Made by a program: the position numbers and the translations under genes. From Deltaproteobacteria bacterium (lineage in GTDB: Bacteria; Desulfobacterota; Binatia; UBA9968; JAJDTQ01): a stretch of 38,064 bases of DNA. Under the pieces are notes generated by a model. That model was not told where the DNA came from, did not search any database, and saw only the letters and a program-made list of their open reading frames with translations. This document shows positions 23,220-32,107 of the stretch, one piece after another. The DNA is taken from the NCBI GenBank assembly GCA_026712905.1, contig JAPOPM010000066.1, positions 1 through 38,064 of the forward strand, written 5' to 3'. Within the stretch, counting starts at the first letter, position 1. Each line of letters starts with the position of its first letter.

Positions 23220-25098
23220 GCCAAGCCCCCGAACGCTGCCGGAATTCCGTGGACGCACTCGCTTCTTCACGCTCCTGGCCCTGGTGGCCTTCGCCTTCCT
23301 GGGCTATCGCCTTTGGATGCTCCAGATCCTGCAGGGCCAGCAGTACGCGGTCATGTCCGAAAGCAACCGGATCCGGCTGGAGCGCATCCCCGCGGTGCGC
23401 GGCCTCGTGTTCGACCGCAACCAGCAGCTACTGATCAAGAGCCGCCCATCCTTCGATGTGCGCTACGCGCCAGGCGAAGCCGGAGACAGGCCCGCCACGC
23501 TGCGGCATCTCGCGGACCTGCTGGATGCCGACGCCGATGAACTCGCGGAGACGGCGCGCCACACCAACCGGTCGAAGGGCGTGACGCTGCTCCGCGACGT
23601 GGACTGGCCCGCGGTGGTGGCGGTGGAGACGCACCAACTCGACCTCCCGGGCATCGAGGTGAGCGTCAAGGCGCGGCGCAGCTACCTGACCGAAGACATG
23701 ACCGCCCACATACTCGGCTACCTCGGCGAGATCAGCACGGAGCAGTTGCGGGGTCTGCGCCGCAAGGGCTACCGCCGGGGAGACGAGATCGGGCAGTCGG
23801 GACTCGAGAAGCGCTGGGAGGAGCACCTCGCCGGGCGCAGCGGCGGCGAAAGGGTGGAGGTGGACGCCGTCGGCCGGAAGGTCCGCGTCATCGACCGCCT
23901 CAGGGCGACGCCTGGGCACAACGTCGTGCTGACGCTCGACCTGAACGTTCAGCAGGCGGCCTATGACGCGTTGCAGGACAGGGAGGGCGCCGTCGTCGTC
24001 CTGGACGTGAACACCGGCGCCGTGCGGGCGCTGGTGAGCACTCCGGCCTTCAACCCCAACGCGTTCGCGCGCGGGCTCACGGCCCGAGAGTGGCATGAGT
24101 TGACCAACGACAGCGAGACCCCGCTGCACAACCGGACGCTGCAGGGTCATTTCCCGCCGGGCTCCACCTTCAAGATCATGACGGCCCTGGCCGCGCTGCA
24201 GGAAGGGGCTATCTCCCCACATACGCGACTGTTCTGCGGCGGCACCTACAAGGTAGGCAACCGGGTCCTGAGGGACTGGAAGAAGCACGGACACGGCAAT
24301 GTCAACATGCATCAGGCCCTGGTGCAGTCGTGCGACGTCTACTTCTACCAAGTGGCGCAGCGGCTGGGCGTCGACAAGATGGCCAAGTGGGCACGCCGTT
24401 TCGGGTTGGGATCGCCCACCGGTATCGGCCTGGAGAGCGAGAGCCCTGGCCTGGTCCCGGACCGCGCCTGGAAGAAACGGCGTTTCGGCACCCCCTGGTA
24501 CCCGGGCGAGACCCCGTTGGTGGGCATAGGTCAGGGTTTCATCGGAGCGACGCCTCTTCAAATGGCCAGCATGGTCGCCGCCGTCGCCAACGGCGGAACG
24601 GTCTATCGCCCGTGGTTCGTCCGGAAGGTCGTGTCCCCCGACGGGGAGATGATGGAGGAATACGGCCCGGTCCGCGCCGCCACGGTGAACCTCAAGAAGG
24701 GAACTCTGGAGATCGTGCGCCGGGCGCTGTTCGACGTGGTCCACGGGCGGCGCGGCACGGCACGGCGCGCGCGCTCGGATCTGGTGGAAATCGCCGGCAA
24801 GACCGGCACCGCGCAAGTGGCGGAAATGCGCGGCGAAGCCGTAAAGAGCGCGGACCTTCCCTACGAAATCCGGGACCACGCGTGGTTCGTGGCCTACGCC
24901 CCCGCGGACGAGCCGGAGATCGCCGTCGCCATCCTCGTGGAGCACGGCGGCGGCGGGGGTTCCACGGCTGCTCCCATCGCCCGAGCGGTGGTCGAAGCCT
25001 GGTTCCTCTCGGGCGACGACGAGTCCGAGGACATCGAGATGACCGACGCGCAGTTGACCGCCTTGTTCACCGGGCCACGGCCGCGCCATGCAAATTGA
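23206..25098 (+). CDS. mrdA: Penicillin-binding protein 2 (elongation-specific transpeptidase)
   Basis: A 630-residue class B PBP that crosslinks peptidoglycan during side-wall growth. A membrane anchor (about 20-40) is followed by the pedestal domain with PAVRGLVFDRN and the transpeptidase domain, which has all three active-site motifs: SxxK (PPGSTFKIM), SxN-type (QSCDVYFY, with Asp in the third position as usual for PBP2) and KTG (AGKTGTAQ). The C-terminal tail after about residue 600 is acidic and not part of the catalytic fold. It overlaps mreD upstream and rodA downstream, which fits its partnership with both. Confidence 0.96.
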   Translation: MLPLRPSPRTLPEFRGRTRFFTLLALVAFAFLGYRLWMLQILQGQQYAVMSESNRIRLERIPAVRGLVFDRNQQLLIKSRPSFDVRYAPGEAGDRPATLRHLADLLDADADELAETARHTNRSKGVTLLRDVDWPAVVAVETHQLDLPGIEVSVKARRSYLTEDMTAHILGYLGEISTEQLRGLRRKGYRRGDEIGQSGLEKRWEEHLAGRSGGERVEVDAVGRKVRVIDRLRATPGHNVVLTLDLNVQQAAYDALQDREGAVVVLDVNTGAVRALVSTPAFNPNAFARGLTAREWHELTNDSETPLHNRTLQGHFPPGSTFKIMTALAALQEGAISPHTRLFCGGTYKVGNRVLRDWKKHGHGNVNMHQALVQSCDVYFYQVAQRLGVDKMAKWARRFGLGSPTGIGLESESPGLVPDRAWKKRRFGTPWYPGETPLVGIGQGFIGATPLQMASMVAAVANGGTVYRPWFVRKVVSPDGEMMEEYGPVRAATVNLKKGTLEIVRRALFDVVHGRRGTARRARSDLVEIAGKTGTAQVAEMRGEAVKSADLPYEIRDHAWFVAYAPADEPEIAVAILVEHGGGGGSTAAPIARAVVEAWFLSGDDESEDIEMTDAQLTALFTGPRPRHAN

Positions 25099-26185
25099 CC
25101 GACGCCTCGTGGTCAGCTTCGACTGGCCGTTGTTCGTCCTCTCCGTTGCGCTGGCGCTTCTGGGGATCGTCACCATCTACAGCGCCACCTGCAGCGCCAA
25201 CGAAGAGTGCTCGCGCTACCTCGCCACCAAGCAGTCCTACTGGCTCGTCATCGGCCTGTGCTGCATGGTGGTGGCCTTCTCGGTGGACTACCAGCGCCTG
25301 AACCGCTGGGCGTATCCCATCTACGGCGCGGTCGTCCTCCTCCTCGGCCTGGTGCTGCTCATCGGCATCACCAGCGGCGGCTCACAGCGTTGGCTGGACC
25401 TCCGGTTCTTCGCCTTTCAGCCCTCCGAGCTGGCCAAGCTCGTGCTTGTGCTCGTGCTCGCCAAGACCCTGTGCTACTACGAGCCCGGCTACTCGCTGAC
25501 CGCCCTGGGCGTACCGCTCATGCTTTGTGCCCCGGTGCTGTTGCTGGTGCTCCTGCAGCCGGACCTGGGCACGGCCGTATTGATCTTTCTCATCGCCATG
25601 GCGGTCGTGGTGATGTCCGGGCTGCGCGTGCGCTCGCTGGTGTATTTCACCGTGGCGGCCATCGCCGCCTTGCCCGTCGGATGGCAGTTCCTCAAACCGT
25701 ATCAGAAGACCCGCATCTGGACCTTCATGAACCCCGAGTCGGATCCGCTCGGAGCCGGCTACCACGTCGTGCAGTCCAAGATCGCCATCGGTTCCGGACG
25801 TCTCTGGGGCACGGGATACCTCCAGGGTAGCCAGAACCGCCTGGAGTTCCTGCCGGAGCAGCATACCGATTTCATCTTCGCGGTGTTCGCCGAAGAGTGG
25901 GGATTTTCCGGGTGCGTGGTGCTGTTGGCCGCGTATACGCTGCTGATCCTGCTGGCGTTACGCGTAGTGCGGCGGGCTCAAGACCGTTTCGGGGTGCTTC
26001 TGGCCGCCGGGATCGCGGCGATGCTGTTCTGGCAGTTTTCCATCAACATCGGCATGGTCACCGGGCTACTGCCGGTGGTGGGCATTCCCTTGCCCCTCAT
26101 CAGCTACGGCGGCTCCTCGATGGTGACCACCATGCTGGCCCTCGGACTCCTGGTCAACGTCAGCATGAGGCGCAACACGCGCTAG
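25088..26185 (+). CDS. rodA: Peptidoglycan glycosyltransferase RodA (SEDS family)
   Basis: A 365-residue polytopic membrane protein of the SEDS family that polymerises glycan strands from lipid II together with PBP2. Typical parts are GSQRWLDLRFFAFQPSELAK, LLQPDLGTAVLIF, the long periplasmic loop with ESDPLGAGYHVVQSKIAIGS and FLPEQHTDFIFAVFAEEWGF, and the C-terminal GIPLPLISYGGSSM. The start overlaps the end of mrdA by 11 bases. It is the last gene of the mre operon and ends four bases from the convergent trxA. Confidence 0.96.
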   Translation: MQIDRRLVVSFDWPLFVLSVALALLGIVTIYSATCSANEECSRYLATKQSYWLVIGLCCMVVAFSVDYQRLNRWAYPIYGAVVLLLGLVLLIGITSGGSQRWLDLRFFAFQPSELAKLVLVLVLAKTLCYYEPGYSLTALGVPLMLCAPVLLLVLLQPDLGTAVLIFLIAMAVVVMSGLRVRSLVYFTVAAIAALPVGWQFLKPYQKTRIWTFMNPESDPLGAGYHVVQSKIAIGSGRLWGTGYLQGSQNRLEFLPEQHTDFIFAVFAEEWGFSGCVVLLAAYTLLILLALRVVRRAQDRFGVLLAAGIAAMLFWQFSINIGMVTGLLPVVGIPLPLISYGGSSMVTTMLALGLLVNVSMRRNTR

Positions 26186-26190
26186 CGCGT
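26177..26190. repeat. Perfect 14-base palindrome at the rodA/trxA convergent junction
   Basis: ACGCGCTAGCGCGT is its own reverse complement and spans the rodA TAG stop and the first base of the reversed trxA stop. Its inner 12-mer is the same as the palindrome at 12661-12672. It could form a small hairpin in either transcript, but no T-run follows on either strand. Confidence 0.5.
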
Positions 26191-26513
26191 CAGCCCAGGG
26201 CCTTGTCGATCTCGCCTACCAGTCTGGCCTTCGGGGCGGCGCCGACGATCTGGCCCGAGAGAGCTCCCTCCCGGAAGATCATCAGGTTGGGAATTCCCCG
26301 TACGCCGTAACGGCTGGGGGTCTCGGGATTCTCGTCGACGTTGATCTTCACCACCTTGAGACGCCCGTCGTACTCACTCGCCAACTCTTCCAGCACCGGC
26401 GCGATGGCCTTGCATGGACCGCACCACGGAGCCCAGAAATCCACCAGCACCGGCAAAGGCGCGCGAATCACCTGCGCTTCGAACTCGTTGTCCGCGACAT
26501 GGGATATCTCCAT
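26190..26513 (-). CDS. trxA: Thioredoxin
   Basis: A 107-residue thioredoxin with the active site WCGPC in VDFWAPWCGPCKAIAP and the cis-proline loop RGIPNLMIF. It is a general cytoplasmic disulfide reductase; there is no signal peptide. Length is normal. It lies 34 bases downstream of pepA on the same strand and may be part of a folE-pepA-trxA transcript. Its end almost touches rodA, with a palindrome across the junction. Confidence 0.95.
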   Translation of the reverse strand: MEISHVADNEFEAQVIRAPLPVLVDFWAPWCGPCKAIAPVLEELASEYDGRLKVVKINVDENPETPSRYGVRGIPNLMIFREGALSGQIVGAAPKARLVGEIDKALG

Positions 26514-26547
26514 GGAAACGTCTCCCTTCCAATGTCCTGCGCCAAGC

Positions 26548-28032
26548 TCATATCTCCGAAAGGACGTTCAACAGAGTGCGGACGCCGAACCCCGTCCCCC
26601 CTTTCGGATACGTCAGGTGCTCCTTGCTCGCGAAGGCGGGTCCGGCGATGTCGAGATGCGCCCAGGGCACCTCACCGACGAATTCCTGAAGGAACAGCGC
26701 CGCCGTGATGGCGCCGGCGGAACCGCCGCCCACGTTCTTGATGTCGGCGACGCTGCTCTTGATGTCCTCGCGGTACTCGGCGGCCAGGGGCAGCCGCCAG
26801 AGCCCTTCGCCGGCATCCCGGGCGCACGCCATCAATCGGTCCGCGAGCTCATCGTCGTTGCTGAACAGTCCCGCCAACTCGTTGCCCAGCGCCACCACGC
26901 AGGCCCCGGTGAGGGTGGCGAGATTGATCATGCAGTCAGGCTTCTCCGCCGCCGCCAGGGTCAATGCATCCGCAAGGATGAGCCGGCCCTCGGCGTCGGT
27001 ATTCATGACCTCCACGGTCTTGCCGCTACGGTAGCGGATGACGTCTCCCGGCTTCTGGGCGCCGCCGTCCGGCAGGTTGTCCGTGGCGGGTACCAGGCCC
27101 AACACCTCGACCTCGGGGGCCAGCTCCGGCAACACGCTCATGGCCCCGATGACCGCCGCGCCCCCCGCCATGTCGAGCTTCATGGTCTCCATGGAACGTG
27201 GCGGTTTCAGGGACAATCCGCCGGAGTCGAACGTGATGCCCTTGCCGATGAGGGCCACCTTCTTCCGCGCCCGCCCCTTGGGCCGGTAGCGTATGTGTAT
27301 GAAACGCGGCTCGTCGCGGCTTCCCTGGTTGACCGCGAGGAGTCCGGCAAGCTTCATCTGCTGGATCTTTCGCTTGCCCCACACCGCGACCTCGAGCCCT
27401 TCGCCCTGGCAGGCGGCCTGCGTCTGCTCCGCGAGGTATGCCGCGTTGGCCGTGGACGGCGGCTCGTTGACCAGATCCCGCGCCAGCGCCACGGCCGACG
27501 CCGCCAGCCGCGCGCGCTTGACGGCACGGACCAGCGCCGCGCTCCGGGTGCCCGCGGTGCGTCCCAGGACGAGGGTGCGGAGCCCGGCCGCCGCGTTGCC
27601 GTTGGTGCGGTACTTGGTGAAGCGGTAGCTGTTGAGGAGAGCGCCTTCGGCGACCGCGCTTACCACCCTATCCACCTGCTGGTCCTGAGGCAGCATGAAG
27701 GTCGCCTCGTCAGCCCACAACCGCGCGGACTCCCTGGCGGTGACCGCCCCGGCCACACGCCAGTTATGGATGCGGTCGTCGTCATGCTTCCCGAGCCCCA
27801 CCAGCAGCAGGTGCCCGGCGGGAATGGCGCCGTGAGTCGCGATCAGGAGCGAGCCGCCGCTCGTGGCCTTGAAACCGCTCTTCTTGATGAGCGCGCCGAG
27901 CCGGCCCTTGAGCTGGCCGTCGAGGGTCCGCACCAAGCGGTCCTCAAGCCCCTTGTCCGTAACCGGAAGCGCCAGGAGAGCGCTCCCTACCCGCGCCGGG
28001 GTTATCTCCCTCAGCTTGATTTCCATGGACAT
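26548..28032 (-). CDS. pepA: Leucyl aminopeptidase (M17)
   Basis: A 494-residue M17 aminopeptidase. The variable N-terminal domain runs to about residue 170. The catalytic domain carries VALIGKGITFDSGGLSLKP, with the first metal-binding Lys and Asp, then MKLDMAGGAAVIGAM and the family signature NTDAEGRLILADAL. All ligands appear present, so it should be an active dinuclear cytosolic enzyme that removes N-terminal residues from peptides. Some PepA proteins also bind DNA, which cannot be judged here. It starts three bases after the folE stop, so the two are cotranscribed. Confidence 0.96.
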   Translation of the reverse strand: MSMEIKLREITPARVGSALLALPVTDKGLEDRLVRTLDGQLKGRLGALIKKSGFKATSGGSLLIATHGAIPAGHLLLVGLGKHDDDRIHNWRVAGAVTARESARLWADEATFMLPQDQQVDRVVSAVAEGALLNSYRFTKYRTNGNAAAGLRTLVLGRTAGTRSAALVRAVKRARLAASAVALARDLVNEPPSTANAAYLAEQTQAACQGEGLEVAVWGKRKIQQMKLAGLLAVNQGSRDEPRFIHIRYRPKGRARKKVALIGKGITFDSGGLSLKPPRSMETMKLDMAGGAAVIGAMSVLPELAPEVEVLGLVPATDNLPDGGAQKPGDVIRYRSGKTVEVMNTDAEGRLILADALTLAAAEKPDCMINLATLTGACVVALGNELAGLFSNDDELADRLMACARDAGEGLWRLPLAAEYREDIKSSVADIKNVGGGSAGAITAALFLQEFVGEVPWAHLDIAGPAFASKEHLTYPKGGTGFGVRTLLNVLSEI

Positions 28033-28035
28033 GAA

Positions 28036-28635
28036 TCAGAACTGACGTCCACGAATCAGATTCATGAACTCCGCGCGCGTCTTGTCCTGCGTGCGGAAGG
28101 CGCCCAGCAGCGCGCTGGTCACGATGGTGGAGTTCTGCTTCTGCACGCCGCGCATGCGCATGCACATGTGCTCGGCTTCCATCACGACGGCGGCCCCCAG
28201 CGGCTTGATGCGTTCCATGACGGTCTGGGCGATCTGGTTGGTCAGCCGCTCCTGCACCTGCAGGCGCCGGGCATAGGCATCCACCAGCCGCGCCAGCTTG
28301 GAAACCCCGACGATGTGGTGCCGCGGAATGTAGGCCACGTGGGCCTTGCCGTGGAACGGCAGCAAGTGGTGCTCGCACAGGGAGAAGAAGTCGATGTCCT
28401 TCTCCAGGATCATCTCCTGGTAGTCTTCGGTGAACAGGGCTCCGTTGATGATGGCTTCCGGATCCTCCTCGTAGCCGCTCGTCAGAAAGGAAAGCGCGGC
28501 GGCGACTCGGTCCGGGGTCTTCTGGAGGCCCTCCCGGTCGGGGTCTTCCCCGAGCCCGGAGAGGATGGCGCGAACGTGATCGGCGAGAGCATCCGTCCGC
28601 TGTTCCTGGCTGTGAGATAGTCTTTGAACGGACAT
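28036..28635 (-). CDS. folE: GTP cyclohydrolase I (type IA)
   Basis: A 199-residue enzyme that makes 7,8-dihydroneopterin triphosphate from GTP, the first step of folate synthesis. The zinc site and active-site motifs are intact: [45 protein letters not shown] and [20 protein letters not shown]. The C-terminus ([10 protein letters not shown]) resembles the usual family end. The ATG at 28635 is chosen because alignment to family members begins soon after it; upstream codons read into the divergent spacer with ptsP. pepA follows directly. Confidence 0.96.
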   Translation of the reverse strand: MSVQRLSHSQEQRTDALADHVRAILSGLGEDPDREGLQKTPDRVAAALSFLTSGYEEDPEAIINGALFTEDYQEMILEKDIDFFSLCEHHLLPFHGKAHVAYIPRHHIVGVSKLARLVDAYARRLQVQERLTNQIAQTVMERIKPLGAAVVMEAEHMCMRMRGVQKQNSTIVTSALLGAFRTQDKTRAEFMNLIRGRQF

Positions 28636-28754
28636 CGGGGCAACGTAACATCTGCCCAAAACCGGGTCAAATCGAGCTTCCTCGTGTGAGGAGGAGGCCC
28701 GCCCGACGGACAATGCGTCGTGCTCTGTCTCACGAATTGCGCTATAAAGAGCCC

Positions 28755-31160
28755 ATGATCAACGTGACCGAAAGCGCCCCCGAGGAAGACGCGTCCCACC
28801 TGGTGACCCTGGAGGAAATCGGCCGGTTCGTGGACGAAGCCGCGGACCTGCAAGGATGCCTCAACAGCATCGCCGGCATCGTCGCCAAGCGCATGCAGAC
28901 CGAGGTGTGCTCGGTCTACCTCCTCGACACGGAGCTCGGCAGGCTGACCCTCAGCGCCACCAAGGGACTGGACCCGGTGGCCGTGGGGCACGTCTCCATG
29001 AACGTCGGCGAGGGGCTGGCGGGACTGGTGGTGGAGACCGGGGAGCCCGTGATGGTGATGGACGCTCCGTCGCATCCCCGGTTCCTCTATTTCCCGGAAA
29101 CCGGCGAAGAACGGTACCACTCCTTTTTCGGCGTCCCGGTCAGCGCGCGCAAGAAACCCATCGGCGTCCTGGTGGTGCAGACCTCCCGCCCGCGCGAGTT
29201 CACGCAGGAGGAGATCCGTCTGCTCAAGGCCATCTCCGTCCAGGTTTCCACCACCATCGTGCACGCGCGGCTGATGGACTCACTCAACGACAAGGAACGC
29301 GAGCGCAAGCAGTCGCGCCGGCGCATGGTCAGCGCGCTGCGGCGTCTGCGGTCGTCCGAGGGACGGGGCAAGCAGCGCAGCGGCGAGGCGCCGCGCAAGT
29401 TCCGCAGCCGTCTCACCGGGCTGACCGCCTGTCCCGGCATCGCCATCGGCAAGGCGCACATCATGCAGCGGCGTCTCGACCTCGGCGCCATCAACAGGTC
29501 CCACACCGGCGATCCCCTGGGCGAGGTCGAACGCTTTCGTTCGGCGGTGCGGCGCTCGGTGGCCCAGGTGGCGGAGATCAAGACACGCATGATCGCCCTC
29601 ATCTCCGACGAGGCCGGGGCGATCTTCGACGTGCACCGGCTGGTGCTCAACGACCCGGTCCTGCACGACGAGATCGAGAAACGGATCCGCGAGCGGGGAC
29701 TGACCGCCTACTACGCCGTCGCCAGCACCTTCCGCAAGCACATGCAGACCGTGAGCGAGGTGGGCGACAGCTACCTCAAGGAACGCACGGCCGACATCCG
29801 CGACGTCGCCGAGCGCTTGTTGGACAACCTGTCCGGCACCGGAGACCGCCAGCAAACCACTCCGGACAGCGGCGCCATCCTGGTGGCCGAAGACCTTTCG
29901 CCGGCCGATCTCGCGGTCATCGAGGGCGATCGCTTTCAGGGCATCGTGCTGGCCACGGGCGGCGTCACGTCCCACGCTTCGCTGCTCGCCAAGTCGTTCG
30001 AGATCCCCACCGTGGTGGCGGCGGAGGGCCTGCTCGAAAGCGTGCGCACGGAGGACTCGTTGATCGTCGACGGGAACTCCGGAGTGGTGTTCGTCAATCC
30101 CAACAAGGAAATCATCGGCGAGTACGACCGGGTGGAGCGGCACTATCTGGCCGTCAATCGCGAACTCGACGAGATGCGCGACTTGCCGGCGGAGACCACC
30201 GACGGCCGCCGGGTGCGCCTGCTGGCCAACATGGGCCTGCTCACGGACATCCGGTTCGCCCATGCCCACGGCGCCGAGGGCATCGGCCTTTACCGCACCG
30301 AGATCCCGTTTCTCGCCTACCACGACTTTCCCACGGAGGCGCAGCAGTTCGCCCTCTATCAGAAGGTCGTGGAGGGGATGGACGGCAAGCCCGTCACCAT
30401 CCGCACCCTCGACATCGGCGCCGACAAGTACCCACCCTATGTCGGCATCGCTCGTTCCGAGCCCAACCCCTTTCTCGGGTGGCGTTCCATCCGGGTGTCG
30501 CTGGAGGTGTCCGAGACGTTCCGAATGCAGCTCCGCGCCATACTGCGGGCCAGCGCCCTTGGACCCGTGCGCATGCTGATCCCCATGGTGTCGAGCCTGG
30601 AGGAGATTCTCCGGGTCAAGGCCATGGTACGCGAGATCAAGGTGGAGCTCACCCGCCACGGCGTCCCCTTCGACGCCGGAATGGAATTGGGGATCATGGT
30701 GGAGGTGCCCTCGGCCGTGCAGATGGCCCATCGCCTGGTGGAGGAAGTGGATTTCGTGAGCATCGGCACCAACGATCTCATCCAGTACCTCCTGGCCGTG
30801 GACCGCGGCAACCGCAAGGTCGCGCCCCTGTACGAACCGTTCCACCCCGCGGTCCTGTCCGCGCTGAGCCAGGTCATCCAGGCCGCCAGGGAGCGCGGCA
30901 AGGGAGCGGCGATGTGCGGCGAGATGGCCGGCGACCCGCTCTCGACCGTGTTGTTGATGGGGCTGGGCCTGGAAGAGTTCAGCATGGAATCCCTATCCAT
31001 ACCCGTCGTCCGCAAGCTGGTACGCTCGGTGAGCTACGAACGGGCACAAGCCATCGCGAACACCGCGCTCCGGATGGACACGGTCGACGAGATCAAGCGT
31101 CACCTCTTCGGCGAGATGCGCGCCCTGGGACTGGTGGAGTTGGTGGAACTGTATCGCTGA
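28755..31160 (+). CDS. ptsP: Phosphoenolpyruvate-protein phosphotransferase, GAF-containing (nitrogen-type enzyme I)
   Basis: An 801-residue PtsP/EI-Ntr protein. A GAF domain (about 20-175, with EVCSVYLLD and [16 protein letters not shown]) is followed by a basic linker (about 180-215) and the three enzyme I domains. The phosphohistidine is in [13 protein letters not shown], and the PEP-binding domain has [20 protein letters not shown] and MCGEMAGDP with the catalytic Cys. It should pass phosphate from PEP to an NPr protein in a regulatory phosphorelay, with GAF sensing a small molecule such as glutamine. The partners ptsO and ptsN are not in the window. The ATG at 28755 begins the conserved part. 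It is divergent from folE. Confidence 0.95.
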   Translation: MINVTESAPEEDASHLVTLEEIGRFVDEAADLQGCLNSIAGIVAKRMQTEVCSVYLLDTELGRLTLSATKGLDPVAVGHVSMNVGEGLAGLVVETGEPVMVMDAPSHPRFLYFPETGEERYHSFFGVPVSARKKPIGVLVVQTSRPREFTQEEIRLLKAISVQVSTTIVHARLMDSLNDKERERKQSRRRMVSALRRLRSSEGRGKQRSGEAPRKFRSRLTGLTACPGIAIGKAHIMQRRLDLGAINRSHTGDPLGEVERFRSAVRRSVAQVAEIKTRMIALISDEAGAIFDVHRLVLNDPVLHDEIEKRIRERGLTAYYAVASTFRKHMQTVSEVGDSYLKERTADIRDVAERLLDNLSGTGDRQQTTPDSGAILVAEDLSPADLAVIEGDRFQGIVLATGGVTSHASLLAKSFEIPTVVAAEGLLESVRTEDSLIVDGNSGVVFVNPNKEIIGEYDRVERHYLAVNRELDEMRDLPAETTDGRRVRLLANMGLLTDIRFAHAHGAEGIGLYRTEIPFLAYHDFPTEAQQFALYQKVVEGMDGKPVTIRTLDIGADKYPPYVGIARSEPNPFLGWRSIRVSLEVSETFRMQLRAILRASALGPVRMLIPMVSSLEEILRVKAMVREIKVELTRHGVPFDAGMELGIMVEVPSAVQMAHRLVEEVDFVSIGTNDLIQYLLAVDRGNRKVAPLYEPFHPAVLSALSQVIQAARERGKGAAMCGEMAGDPLSTVLLMGLGLEEFSMESLSIPVVRKLVRSVSYERAQAIANTALRMDTVDEIKRHLFGEMRALGLVELVELYR

Positions 31161-31287
31161 ACCTGCCGTCCTCACCGGCGAAGACTTGACGCCGATCTCC
31201 TCCCGTTGACACCTCGTTCCCAGGTTCGCCTGCCGGCAACCTCGGCTAAGTGCCCGTGGTTGTTGACCTTGGGGCACTCTCACCGAG

Positions 31288-31304
31288 CTGGCACGGCGGT
31301 TGCC
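31288..31304 (+). promoter_or_regulatory. Sigma-54-like promoter at the start of the sigma factor gene
   Basis: CTGGCACG-gcgg-TTGCC matches the -24/-12 consensus (YTGGCACG-N4-TTGCW) except for the last base. The start site would be about 12 bases after the TTGC, near 31315, almost on the ATG at 31318. This implies a nearly leaderless transcript or that the match is accidental. Confidence 0.4.
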
Positions 31305-31317
31305 CTCATGTTGCGGC

Positions 31318-32073
31318 ATGAAGGAGCCCCCATGCGAGCCGGAGCCGGGAAACCTGGAGGCGGCCGCGGAAGAGGATTGTCGGGACGAACGCGTCGCGGC
31401 GCACCTGTCCCTGGTGGAAGCCATCGCCCGTCAGCTTCACCGCCGGCTGCCGCCGAACGTGGACGTCGATGCCTTGATCAACTCCGGCGTGGTGGGCCTG
31501 CTGGAGGCACTGGAACGCTACGATCCGCAACGCGGCGTCTCGTTTCCCGTCTACGCCAGACACCGCATCTACGGTGAAATGATCCAGTGCCTGCGCTCGC
31601 TCGACTGGGTCAGCCGCTCGATCCGCGCCTGGGGGCGCCGCTTCGCCGCGGCACGCGCGCGGCTCACGGACCAACTCTGCCGCGAGGCCACCTCCGAAGA
31701 GATGGCCCGGGAGCTGGAACTTCCTCTGGAACGGTACCACAAGCTCAACTACCAGGTGGGGGACAACGGCTGCACGAGCCTCGACGACCCGTCCTGCAGC
31801 GAGCTGGATCTGATCATGGACCGCAGCGCCGCCGGCCCGGAACTCTATCGGGACCCGTGTCACCACGTCGAACGCGTCGACCTGGTGGACAAGCTGAAAC
31901 AGGCGGTGGCCCGGCTTCCGGAGCGAGAGCGGATAGTGGTCACGCTACGCCACTATCATGAGCTCAAGTTCCGCGAGATCGGGGAGGGGCTGGGGGTGAC
32001 GGAAGCGAGAATCTGCCAGATCTACGTGCAGGCCCGCAAGCGCCTCTACGACGCGCTCATGGGTCGACAATGA
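31318..32073 (+). CDS. FliA/WhiG-type alternative sigma factor (sigma-28 family)
   Basis: A 251-residue sigma factor of the FliA/WhiG group. Region 2 runs from HLSLVEAIARQLHRRLPPNV through ALINSGVVGLLEALERYDPQ and FPVYARHRIYGEMIQCLRSL to the DWVSRSIR stretch typical of the family. Region 3 (ATSEEMARELELPLERYHKL) and region 4 (LPERERIVVTLRHYHELKFR to EARICQIYVQARKRLYDAL) are complete. No flagellar genes are in the window, so the regulon is unknown. The start is uncertain: the ATG at 31318 has no ribosome binding site, a TTG at 31300 is also in frame, and the ATG with a good site at 31332 is in another frame. Confidence 0.88.
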   Translation: MKEPPCEPEPGNLEAAAEEDCRDERVAAHLSLVEAIARQLHRRLPPNVDVDALINSGVVGLLEALERYDPQRGVSFPVYARHRIYGEMIQCLRSLDWVSRSIRAWGRRFAAARARLTDQLCREATSEEMARELELPLERYHKLNYQVGDNGCTSLDDPSCSELDLIMDRSAAGPELYRDPCHHVERVDLVDKLKQAVARLPERERIVVTLRHYHELKFREIGEGLGVTEARICQIYVQARKRLYDALMGRQ

Positions 32074-32107
32074 CCGCCGCGGGCGCGCGGGCGGAAACCC
32101 GGGGGCC

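Noticed and set aside
26341-28620. 759-codon plus-strand reading frame
   Set aside because: It covers trxA, pepA and folE in antisense. All three are well-recognised genes.
28743-28748. TATAAA just before ptsP
   Set aside because: No acceptable -35 box lies 16-18 bases upstream, and the start would fall on the ATG.
28856-31189. 777-codon frame overlapping ptsP
   Set aside because: It is another frame of the same strand; the product is low-complexity Arg/Gly/Pro/His-rich, while ptsP has all its active-site motifs.
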